Shown piece after piece: positions 6,735 through 11,633 of a DNA stretch of 12,286 nt (position 1 is the first letter of the stretch; every line of letters starts with the position of its first letter). This DNA comes from Candidatus Parcubacteria bacterium. GTDB lineage: Bacteria > Patescibacteriota > Minisyncoccia > UBA6257 > 2-01-FULL-56-20. Under the pieces are notes generated by a model. That model worked only from the letters and a program-made list of their open reading frames with translations, did not search any database and was not told the DNA's origin. The DNA is taken from positions 1 to 12,286 of the forward strand of contig DAIBYH010000015.1 in the NCBI GenBank assembly GCA_027424065.1, read 5' to 3'. A program made the translations under genes and the position numbers.

Positions 6735-7418
6735 GTGGTAGTAGCAGGCAAAAAAGTCCTGGAACTTGAAGATTTCGCGAAGTTTCAGGAGGCATTAGCG
6801 GCAGCATTGCCGCGAGACCTGGATCCCGACCTTGCGCTGGATCTGCTCCAAAACAAAGGCGCGCTCGGCATCCTGCTCCAGGAAGCTCTGACGCGTGAAA
6901 AATTGATGCACATTCTTGGAATGGCAGGCAAGCGTCCCGGTATACGGCGCCGCGAACTTGTCATTGACGGAGATGCGGCTCCGCGCCTTCCGGACGACAT
7001 GACGCTTGATGGATTCGGCGCCGAACATCGGAAGATGGGCGCAAAGATCAAGCTTGAAATGCGTGCGGATGGAAAACTCTATGCGAATGGCGCTCCGATC
7101 GAACGGGTGCTCCTGCCGCACCAGGAGGATCTGCGCGGCCACCGGCTTCGCAAAGAACTCGCCAAGGATCGATGCATTCTGAATGCGTGCTTTCTGGATG
7201 CGCTGACGACCCACCAGGAATTCATTCCCGAGGAATGGAAGGCGGGTTATACGTATTTTTGGGGAACCATCTTCCGCGGGCCGCACGGCCAGCTCTATGT
7301 CGGTTGTCTGTTCTGGATGAACGGCAAGTGGCGATGGACCTATGAGTACATCGGTCATCGCTGGTCAGCCAGGGGACACGCGGCCTGCATCGGCGGTGCG
7401 GTTCGCACTGCCGCATAG
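6735..7418 (+). CDS. Uncharacterised 227-aa protein with aromatic-rich C-terminal segment
   Basis: I do not recognise this protein. The N-terminal third is helical (ELEDFAKFQEALAAALPRDL, then DLALDLLQNKGALGILLQEALTREKLMHIL). The middle is charged and mixed. Residues 172-210 form a dense aromatic stretch, with YTYFWGTIFRGPHGQLYVGC followed by FWMNGKWRWTYEYIGHRW, that reads like a small beta-sheet domain ending a globular protein. There is no signal peptide or transmembrane helix, so it is probably cytosolic. The GTG at 6735 is chosen because AGGAGG sits 6 nt upstream; the ATGs at 6729 or 6717 would add 2 or 6 residues. It has its own promoter and its own terminator, so it is monocistronic. Base composition and codon use look like the neighbours. 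A domain-level function cannot be given from sequence alone. Confidence 0.8.
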   Translation: MVVAGKKVLELEDFAKFQEALAAALPRDLDPDLALDLLQNKGALGILLQEALTREKLMHILGMAGKRPGIRRRELVIDGDAAPRLPDDMTLDGFGAEHRKMGAKIKLEMRADGKLYANGAPIERVLLPHQEDLRGHRLRKELAKDRCILNACFLDALTTHQEFIPEEWKAGYTYFWGTIFRGPHGQLYVGCLFWMNGKWRWTYEYIGHRWSARGHAACIGGAVRTAA

Positions 7419-7439
7419 CACGTCCGAAACGTTTTTCTC

Positions 7440-7484
7440 GAAGGCCTCTCCGAGCGAATTGCTTGAAGAGGCCTTTTCTTTTTC
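7440..7484 (+). terminator. Rho-independent terminator after the 227-aa gene
   Basis: AAGGCCTCT (7441-7449) pairs with AGAGGCCTT (7467-7475). The inner CGAGC/GCTTG extends the stem around a GAATT loop, and a T-rich tail (TTTTCTTTTT) follows. The promoter of the next gene begins about 10 nt further on. Confidence 0.85.
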
Positions 7485-7492
7485 AAATTTTG

Positions 7493-7536
7493 TGGTATTC
7501 TCACTATCAGAACAATTGCGTCGTCCCAGGGAGGGG
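7493..7536 (+). promoter_or_regulatory. Extended -10 promoter and Shine-Dalgarno site of the 172-aa gene
   Basis: TGG-TATTCT (7493-7501) is an extended -10 with no convincing -35. The predicted leader is about 36 nt and contains GGGAGGGG (7529-7536), 7 nt before the ATG at 7544. Confidence 0.55.
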
Positions 7537-7543
7537 ACGAGAT

Positions 7544-8062
7544 ATGAAAAGCAAACGATGGCTTCGTAACCGGGGGTTGCGCGACGGCGTTTCCTGCGGA
7601 TGCGGCGATTTTCTGTTCAGGAACGAACCCCACTACCTGCATGGCCTTGCGGAAGGCATGCATCGCCAGCAGGAAAAGTTCCGCGCAACGCTTTCCGAGA
7701 AGGATCGCACGATCTATGATCACGGCCTCGAGGATGGCAAGTTCGGACATCAGCCCCGCCAGACGACCGGCGTTTACTTTGAGGGCTACGTTGCGGGATA
7801 TCTTGCCTGGGTGTGCTTTGTTAACGACACCGAGGACCATGTCCGAACCCGTGCAGAATGTCCGAATGGCGATTGTGGCGGCGTGAATGCGGCGCGGGCA
7901 GAGGAATTTGTTCCGCTGCTTACACTCATGGCCGACTTTGACCGGCGCGAACAAGGCGTTCCTCTGCGCCAGCCGGGAGCTCACATTCCCCATGCATACA
8001 AGGATCTGTCCGACCTTGACCGGTCAACCAGGTTCGAAGAATCACATCAGCGGCCGGATTGA
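7544..8062 (+). CDS. Uncharacterised 172-aa Cys/His-containing soluble protein
   Basis: I do not recognise this protein. It begins MKSKRWLRNRGLRDGVSCGC. Cysteines lie at 18, 20, 91, 106 and 111, with several histidines (30, 33, 40, 60, 69), so a metal site is possible but no standard zinc-finger spacing is complete. The central part contains HGLAEGMHRQQEKF and HGLEDGKFGHQPRQTTGVYFEGYVAGYLAWV; the repeated HGLxxG pattern at residues 33-38 and 60-65 suggests a small internal duplication. No signal peptide is present. The ATG at 7544 follows a strong GGGAGGGG site. A terminator lies between this gene and the previous one and another follows it, so it is a single-gene unit. Codon use matches neighbours. 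Confidence 0.78.
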   Translation: MKSKRWLRNRGLRDGVSCGCGDFLFRNEPHYLHGLAEGMHRQQEKFRATLSEKDRTIYDHGLEDGKFGHQPRQTTGVYFEGYVAGYLAWVCFVNDTEDHVRTRAECPNGDCGGVNAARAEEFVPLLTLMADFDRREQGVPLRQPGAHIPHAYKDLSDLDRSTRFEESHQRPD

Positions 8063-8080
8063 ACGACCGCGCAACAGAGA

Positions 8081-8121
8081 AGCGGACGGAAACCTTATCG
8101 GTTCCGCCCGCTCTTTTTTTT
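8081..8121 (+). terminator. Rho-independent terminator after the 172-aa gene
   Basis: GCGGACGGAAACC (8082-8094) pairs with GGTTCCGCCCGC (8100-8111), with one mismatch and one bulge around a five-base loop. It is followed by CTC and a run of eight T (8114-8121). Confidence 0.85.
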
Positions 8122-8123
8122 GG

Positions 8124-8166
8124 AATACTTGAAGTCACCTCGCGGCGAGGTCCGGCTTCAAGTATT
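8124..8166. repeat. Nested 43-nt perfect hairpin of unknown role
   Basis: Outer arms AATACTTGAAG (8124-8134) and CTTCAAGTATT (8156-8166) are perfectly complementary over 11 bp. An inner 6-bp stem ACCTCG/CGAGGT (8137-8142 with 8146-8151) closes a CGG loop, with a small asymmetric internal loop between the stems. It lies between two convergent genes, just after the T8 tract of one terminator and 23 nt beyond the stop of the minus-strand gene. Read on the minus strand, the hairpin is followed by CC and eight A, not T, so it is not a standard intrinsic terminator. It may protect the 3' end of the minus-strand mRNA or belong to a small RNA. No second copy was seen in the window. Confidence 0.7.
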
Positions 8167-8189
8167 GCCGCTAAGGGACCACGGGACCG

Positions 8190-9032
8190 CTACTGGACGG
8201 GGTTCTCCACGGCCACGGTAAGGCGAAGGTTCGGATACTGGGTGCTGTAGAAATAGTAGTAATTGCCCGGAAGGAAGACCGAGGTATCAAAGGTCTGCGT
8301 TCCGTTTGCCGGAATCGTGAGGCCGCCGCTTGATGTGATGGTCAATGAATAGCTCACGTTATCGCGGTTCACGAAAGCGAGCTTTGTTCCTTTTGTAACA
8401 GAGACGGACGAAGGCGAGAACGCTCCGTTCTGCAGCGAGATCGTCGTGGTCGGCGTTGCCGCCGCCGATGCCGGAATGACGGAAAAGACCGGACTGATGA
8501 CGACCGGAAGATTGGGGGAGGCGAATGTGATCGCTACGCGGTAATCGCCCGGCAGAATGTTCTTTTTAAGCGGGCTGGTCTGACTCAGAAAGACATCCTG
8601 GGTGTCCCACGGGAAACTGTTCTGCGTAAGATCGATATTCTGCTCTATCCATCCAACAACGGCGTTCGTGGTCGGATCGAGCAATACGAGCGATCCCGGG
8701 GAACCGGCAGCGCGACTCCAGGAGATCGTGTGCTGTTTCTGAAGGATCCATTGAGTTCCCGCTGCGGGCGAACTAAAGGTGATCGGATTCGCTGTTGCCG
8801 GCGCAGGAGCGGTGCTCGCGGTTCCCGCCGAAGAGGTGCGGCGCGCTCCTGTCGCGGGAAGGGGTGCCGCCGTAGTGGACGTAGCGGCGGTCGAGGTTGC
8901 GGTGCCGGAAGGAGCGGAAGCCGAGGGTGCGGGCGAAGTGCCGCTCCGCAGAACCGCTATGATCAGAATAATGATAAGGGCAGCGCCAAGAACCAATGCC
9001 GCAATGGCAAAAGAAAGAGATTTTTTATTCAT
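8190..9032 (-). CDS. Membrane-anchored protein with Kre9/KNH-like and metal-less cupredoxin-like domains
   Basis: A 280-residue surface protein. Residues 8-29 form an uncleaved-type N-terminal membrane helix (FAIAALVLGAALIIILIIAV). Residues 30-82 are a Ser/Thr/Ala/Pro linker. Residues about 84-187 (ITFSSPAAGTQWILQKQHTI, SWSR, later PGDYRVAITF) match the Ig-like Kre9/KNH (Ser-Thr-rich anchor) beta-sandwich found in many secreted proteins. Residues about 197-276 follow the cupredoxin pattern (GAFSPSSVSVTKGTKLAFVN, RDNVSYSL, FLPGNYYYFYST). The positions normally occupied by His, Cys, His and Met ligands are Tyr228, Ser263, Tyr266 and Leu269, so no type 1 copper site can form. The likely role is structural or binding at the cell surface. 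The ATG at 9032 lies 6 nt after TGG-TATAAT, with no Shine-Dalgarno site, suggesting a leaderless mRNA. Domain assignments are by pattern only. Confidence 0.8.
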   Translation of the reverse strand: MNKKSLSFAIAALVLGAALIIILIIAVLRSGTSPAPSASAPSGTATSTAATSTTAAPLPATGARRTSSAGTASTAPAPATANPITFSSPAAGTQWILQKQHTISWSRAAGSPGSLVLLDPTTNAVVGWIEQNIDLTQNSFPWDTQDVFLSQTSPLKKNILPGDYRVAITFASPNLPVVISPVFSVIPASAAATPTTTISLQNGAFSPSSVSVTKGTKLAFVNRDNVSYSLTITSSGGLTIPANGTQTFDTSVFLPGNYYYFYSTQYPNLRLTVAVENPVQ

Positions 9033-9047
9033 AGCATCATTATACCA
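9033..9047 (-). promoter_or_regulatory. Leaderless extended -10 promoter of the cupredoxin-like gene
   Basis: On the minus strand TGG-TATAAT (9047-9039) is followed by only 6 nt before the ATG at 9032. There is no Shine-Dalgarno site and no clear -35. The arrangement is the same as at doxX. Confidence 0.65.
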
Positions 9048-9079
9048 CGCGCCGGCACGGGCAAGTACGGCATAATGGA

Positions 9080-9112
9080 AACCCGCCGCGACGGATCTCC
9101 ATCGGGCGGGTT
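9080..9112 (-). terminator. Hairpin overlapping the stop of the 86-aa gene, probable terminator
   Basis: On the minus strand AACCCGCC (9112-9105) pairs with GGCGGGTT (9087-9080), and the inner CGATGG pairs with CCGTCG around AGAT with one bulged base. The tail is TTTCCATT, only moderately T-rich. The AA of the TAA stop (9113-9111) forms the first two bases of the stem. It also lies upstream of the cupredoxin-like gene and would insulate that gene's promoter. Confidence 0.6.
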
Positions 9113-9371
9113 AGGAAAAATAGTGTTCATCGGCATTGCGTTTCGCGATGCCGAGCGGTTCAAAGTCCTCAAAGGGAAGGCCGCTGGTCCGCCAACTGCG
9201 GAGATGGTGGCTCTCTCTTCTGCGCACACCACGGACCAGGGTCCGTCGGTGGGACGCCGGAGCATGTTCTGACGCCTCGCAGCGTTCATGCCAGTGCTTC
9301 GGGAGTCGATGCCGACCCAGGGTTCGAAGCGAAGGACGTATCGTGGACTTGGAAAACCTTTCCGGTAGCAA
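9111..9371 (-). CDS. Small basic 86-aa protein with TTG start, unknown function
   Basis: Tentative gene. It reads MLPERFSKSTIRPSLRTLGR, then an Arg/His-rich stretch, and ends GLPFEDFEPLGIAKRNADEH plus YFS. It has no recognisable domain. Support comes mainly from the complete control set around it: TTGACA (9433-9428), 17 bp, TAAAAA (9410-9405), a leader of about 27 nt, AAAGGAG (9385-9379), a 7-nt spacer, the TTG start, and a hairpin terminator whose stem begins in the stop codon. This matches the other SD-led genes here. Against it, the composition is Arg-rich in a G+C-rich region and a second minus-strand frame is open over the same bases, so a frameshifted or decayed gene is possible. If it is not a gene, 9033-9447 is a 415-bp intergenic stretch holding only these signals. 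Confidence 0.5.
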   Translation of the reverse strand: MLPERFSKSTIRPSLRTLGRHRLPKHWHERCEASEHAPASHRRTLVRGVRRRESHHLRSWRTSGLPFEDFEPLGIAKRNADEHYFS

Positions 9372-9378
9372 GAGGTTG

Positions 9379-9433
9379 CTCCTTTCGGATGTATCTGCGG
9401 AAGATTTTTACATGGAAGCCGAGGGGCTGTCAA
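9379..9433 (-). promoter_or_regulatory. Promoter and Shine-Dalgarno site of the 86-aa gene
   Basis: A consensus TTGACA (9433-9428) is followed after 17 bp by TAAAAA (9410-9405). AAAGGAG (9385-9379) sits 7 nt before a TTG codon at 9371. The -35 begins 14 nt after the stop of the upstream gene. Confidence 0.55.
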
Positions 9434-9447
9434 ATGAGGGAAGGCGC

Positions 9448-9798
9448 TCAGTTGATCGGCTGCGCGAATCTTGATTCAACCGCCCGAAGCGCTTTCCTGT
9501 GATTTTCCACGGAGTGGCCGCACGAGAGGCCGCCCTGTTCATGCTCCAAACGCTGCAACTCAGCGGTTGCCATTTGGAAATAGACGGTCGAGATCAGGGG
9601 ATTCGGCGGAAACATTAAATGATCGACCCTCTTTACTTCGTCCGCAAGGATCTGAAGCTCCCTGCCGCTCACAACGCCTTCGAGTCCGGCGGCCGTGTCG
9701 GGATTCTTTACGAATGCCGTATGAAGAGCACAGCATTCCATCGCGTTCAGTTCTGCATGCTCGGGCGACCCGGGAAGCTCCATTCTGAAATTTTCCAT
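9448..9798 (-). CDS. Uncharacterised 116-aa protein, downstream of doxX
   Basis: I do not recognise this protein. It begins MENFRMELPGSPEHAELNAM and is mostly helical and charged, with GRELQILADEVKRVDHLM, then PPNPLISTVYFQMATAELQR and LEHEQGGLSCGHSVENHRKA. It carries adjacent Cys residues in MECCALH and a later SCGH. There is no signal peptide or membrane helix. The ATG at 9798-9796 lies 4 nt after the doxX stop (TGA at 9805-9803); a GTG at 9810 would overlap that stop. No Shine-Dalgarno site is seen, so translation is probably coupled to doxX within one operon. The predicted sequence is more protein-like than the overlapping plus-strand frames. Confidence 0.68.
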   Translation of the reverse strand: MENFRMELPGSPEHAELNAMECCALHTAFVKNPDTAAGLEGVVSGRELQILADEVKRVDHLMFPPNPLISTVYFQMATAELQRLEHEQGGLSCGHSVENHRKALRAVESRFAQPIN

Positions 9799-9802
9799 AT
9801 GT

Positions 9803-10372
9803 TCAGACACGTTCTTGTTTTTGAAAAAGGGTCCCTTTCTGCCAGGGGACGCCGAGCGCGGGAAGTGCGAATCGATCAAGTCCGATCCATCCCGCATTGC
9901 GCCACGCAAGGACAAGGAAAAGCTGGATCAGGAGAAGGAGGGGATTCGTACTGATGGATCCCGCAAGAATATAGTTGAAGTTCATGAGGATACCGAAGAA
10001 TGCCGCGATCCCCGTAAATGCCCCGACAATGAGACCGATGCCGACAGCAAGTTCTCCGAAGGTGACGAGATAGGAAAAGAGCACCGCATGAGGGAGTGCG
10101 ATGTGGCTTACAAAATAGGCATACCAGCCGGAAACGGAAGGATGTGGACCGGCCGTGTTCGCAAGAGTTCCGGCCAGAAATCCTTTGACGGCGGCTCCCG
10201 CACCGGATCCGATCCATGCTGCGTTCGTCGCCTTTTCCCAGCCCGCCGAGATCCATTGGTAACCGACATAGATCCTGAGCAGCAACCAGACCCAGGCGAA
10301 ACGCGTGTCCGAGAACAGAAACCGGGAGATCTTCGGTTCCGCTATCTCTACCGCCGGATGGATATTGTTCAT
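9803..10372 (-). CDS. DoxX family membrane protein
   Basis: A 189-residue inner-membrane protein of the DoxX/DoxD family. Four helices are evident: residues about 25-45 (WVWLLLRIYVGYQWISAGWEK), 83-105, 106-134 (GELAVGIGLIVGAFTGIAAF) and 143-160 (LLLLIQLFLVLAWRNAGWIG). The family hallmarks are present: the helix-1 R-x-x-x-G-x-x-x-x-x-x-G-x-x-K pattern (here RIYVGYQWISAGWEK), the GELAVGIGLIVG segment, and NFNYILAG in helix 3. Such proteins have been linked to quinone- or thiol-related redox chemistry, but the role here is not shown. The ATG at 10372 lies 6 nt after an extended -10 TGG-TATAAT without a Shine-Dalgarno site, suggesting a leaderless mRNA. The 116-aa gene follows after 4 nt. Confidence 0.88.
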   Translation of the reverse strand: MNNIHPAVEIAEPKISRFLFSDTRFAWVWLLLRIYVGYQWISAGWEKATNAAWIGSGAGAAVKGFLAGTLANTAGPHPSVSGWYAYFVSHIALPHAVLFSYLVTFGELAVGIGLIVGAFTGIAAFFGILMNFNYILAGSISTNPLLLLIQLFLVLAWRNAGWIGLDRFALPALGVPWQKGTLFQKQERV

Positions 10373-10387
10373 GTTTCCATTATACCA
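10373..10387 (-). promoter_or_regulatory. Leaderless extended -10 promoter of doxX
   Basis: TGG-TATAAT on the minus strand (TATAAT at 10384-10379) ends 6 nt before the ATG at 10372. The T of TGG is also the last base of the preceding terminator's T-run, so the -35 position falls inside that hairpin and no -35 box is possible there. Confidence 0.68.
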
Positions 10388-10428
10388 AAAAGAGAGGACC
10401 CCGGGGGCATTATGATGCCACCGGGGTC
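10387..10428 (-). terminator. Rho-independent terminator of the MOSC gene, overlapping its stop
   Basis: On the minus strand GACCCCGG (10428-10421) pairs with CCGGGGTC (10404-10397), and the inner GGCAT/ATGCC closes a CATA loop. The tail is CTCTCTTTTT. The hairpin includes the last five or so codons and the TAA stop (10412-10410). Confidence 0.8.
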
Positions 10429-10889
10429 GCGTCGGTGCTCGGAAGGAGCACGACGGGGTCATTGACCTTGATCGTACCTCCGGAAATGATCTCGGCGATG
10501 ATGCCGCCGCGATCGTAGAACGCTCTTCTGAAGTCTCCCTTGCCTTTAATGCTGCTGGGACGATCGCAGGGTTCGCAGTAGCTTATGCCCCGCAGAAGCG
10601 CATCGCCGACCGTGAATTCGCGGCCGATCAGACGCATGAGCTCAATGCCGAACACGACGAGGTTGCGTCGGGAGTCGGTGTAGCTGAATCCGCTGCCGCG
10701 CAGAAAGATGCCGTTGATCAGGGTCACCTGGCGCCGCCCGGGCTTTCCCTGGTTGAAGCTGCCATTGCCGAGAGCATAGCGGTCGCCCTCGAGCCCTGTT
10801 CCGGTGATGGCGCGAACCTCGCGTACAAGCCGCATGGGCGCGCCGCGATCCGGACCGATGCAGATAGCTGCGATCCTGCCGGTTGACAT
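10410..10889 (-). CDS. MOSC domain-containing protein
   Basis: A 159-residue protein matching the MOSC (molybdenum cofactor sulfurase C-terminal) domain fold, a beta-barrel with a conserved cysteine that handles sulfur or oxime-type chemistry in better-known relatives. Motifs in order: GLEGDRYALG (residues 33-42), RRQVTLIN (52-59), SRRNLVVFGIEL (73-84), IGREFTVGDALLRG (88-101) and SYCEPCDRPS (103-112) with the conserved Cys105 and a second Cys108, then RGGIIAEIISGGTIKVND. It is a stand-alone single-domain form of usual length (about 150-180). The ATG at 10889 is chosen because GGAGGT lies 5 nt upstream; reading further upstream would run across the promoter. No molybdenum-cofactor genes are nearby. 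It is monocistronic, with its own terminator. Confidence 0.88.
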   Translation of the reverse strand: MSTGRIAAICIGPDRGAPMRLVREVRAITGTGLEGDRYALGNGSFNQGKPGRRQVTLINGIFLRGSGFSYTDSRRNLVVFGIELMRLIGREFTVGDALLRGISYCEPCDRPSSIKGKGDFRRAFYDRGGIIAEIISGGTIKVNDPVVLLPSTDATPVAS

Positions 10890-10894
10890 AGTAC

Positions 10895-10958
10895 ACCTCC
10901 GAATGATGCCCAAAAGGGATCTGTTCCCGAATATAGGAGAAAGTTCCCGGCTTGTCCA
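10895..10958 (-). promoter_or_regulatory. Promoter and Shine-Dalgarno site of the MOSC gene
   Basis: TGGACA (10958-10953), 17 bp, TATATT (10935-10930), identical in both hexamers and spacing to the promoter at 6648-6676. Transcription is expected near 10923. GGAGGT (10900-10895) lies 5 nt before the ATG. Confidence 0.72.
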
Positions 10959-10993
10959 GGAATATGAGCAAGACAGAAATCGGAGTTCGGTCT

Positions 10994-11053
10994 TTGACGC
11001 CACACCGATTCTTTCGTAGAATATTCCCGGAACGCATCTTTCCATCTTGGAGG
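10994..11053 (+). promoter_or_regulatory. Promoter and Shine-Dalgarno site of the 138-aa gene
   Basis: TTGACG (10994-10999), 17 bp, TAGAAT (11017-11022), each one base from consensus. GGAGG (11049-11053) lies 5 nt before the ATG at 11059. It is divergent from the MOSC promoter. Confidence 0.75.
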
Positions 11054-11058
11054 AGTAC

Positions 11059-11475
11059 ATGAAGCTTTTCTTGGATAGGTCCATTATGACCGCCATACTG
11101 GCGATGGACGAGGTCATGAAGGTGTCCTCGTTCCTCACCGATATCTCCTTTTGGTCCGAAGCCAATATCAGCGACCAGGGTCCGCAACAGAAACCTCAAC
11201 AGGCCGAACTTTATGACGAGCATCGGTGCTACACGATCGATGCGACCGTGAAATATGCCGAAGATGTTTTCGGGGAAGGTCAGGTCCGCGGGATCTGTTG
11301 CGTCGCGCGAAGAGGCGACCGCTGGATGCCGTGCTCGGTGGATGTCCGCGAGTTGGGCACCGGAAGGCAAAGGATCGCGACCTATCACTTGGATCACCGG
11401 CATGGTGACGCTCAGATCGAGATAGCGAATCCTTCCGGGGTCGCCATGTACGCCTCAAACAGCATTTTCATCTAA
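11059..11475 (+). CDS. Uncharacterised 138-aa soluble protein
   Basis: I do not recognise this protein. It begins with an amphipathic helix (MKLFLDRSIMTAILAMDEVM), followed by a Gln-rich turn (DQGPQQKPQQ) and a mixed alpha/beta second half: CYTIDATVKYAEDVFGEGQV, RGICCVARRGDRWMPCSVDV, then an Arg/His segment and IEIANPSGVAMYASNSIFI. Cysteines lie at 57, 80, 81 and 92. There is no signal peptide. The ATG at 11059 follows GGAGG by 5 nt and is preferred over in-frame codons further upstream. It has its own near-consensus promoter and a very strong terminator, so it is a self-contained unit, divergent from the MOSC gene. Confidence 0.78.
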   Translation: MKLFLDRSIMTAILAMDEVMKVSSFLTDISFWSEANISDQGPQQKPQQAELYDEHRCYTIDATVKYAEDVFGEGQVRGICCVARRGDRWMPCSVDVRELGTGRQRIATYHLDHRHGDAQIEIANPSGVAMYASNSIFI

Positions 11476-11528
11476 AGCCCCGCAACGGAAGCCTCGCGAC
11501 CGATCCGTTGCGGGGCTTTCAATTTTTA
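11474..11528 (+). terminator. Strong rho-independent terminator overlapping the stop of the 138-aa gene
   Basis: AAAGCCCCGCAACGG (11474-11488) pairs perfectly over 15 bp with CCGTTGCGGGGCTTT (11505-11519), followed by CAATTTTT. The stem starts in the AA of the TAA stop codon (11473-11475). Confidence 0.9.
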
Positions 11529-11569
11529 AAGGTCGGATCTCGTCGCTTGGCCATCACGGGCAGGGTATT

Positions 11570-11622
11570 CTCCTAAAATGAAAATGGCCCGGTCACGACA
11601 ATGAAACTGTCGCGAACGGGCC
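11570..11622 (-). terminator. Rho-independent terminator of the 179-aa membrane gene
   Basis: On the minus strand GGCCCG (11622-11617) pairs with CGGGCC (11591-11586), with an inner CGCGACA/TGTCGTG stem (one G-T pair), followed by ATTTTCATTTT. It faces the preceding convergent terminator, with about 40 bp between them. Confidence 0.8.
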
Positions 11623-11633
11623 GATTGAAGATG

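Noticed and set aside
9123..9272. Plus-strand ORF starting GTG (FIGIAFRDAERFKVLKGKAA) with AGGA 6 nt upstream
   Set aside because: Residue order is plausible, but the promoter is poor, no terminator follows, and it opposes the minus-strand gene that has a full set of signals. Kept only as an alternative.
9471..9788. Plus-strand ORF opposite the 116-aa gene
   Set aside because: Arg/Ser/Pro-rich shadow composition; the minus strand gives a more natural protein and follows doxX by 4 nt.
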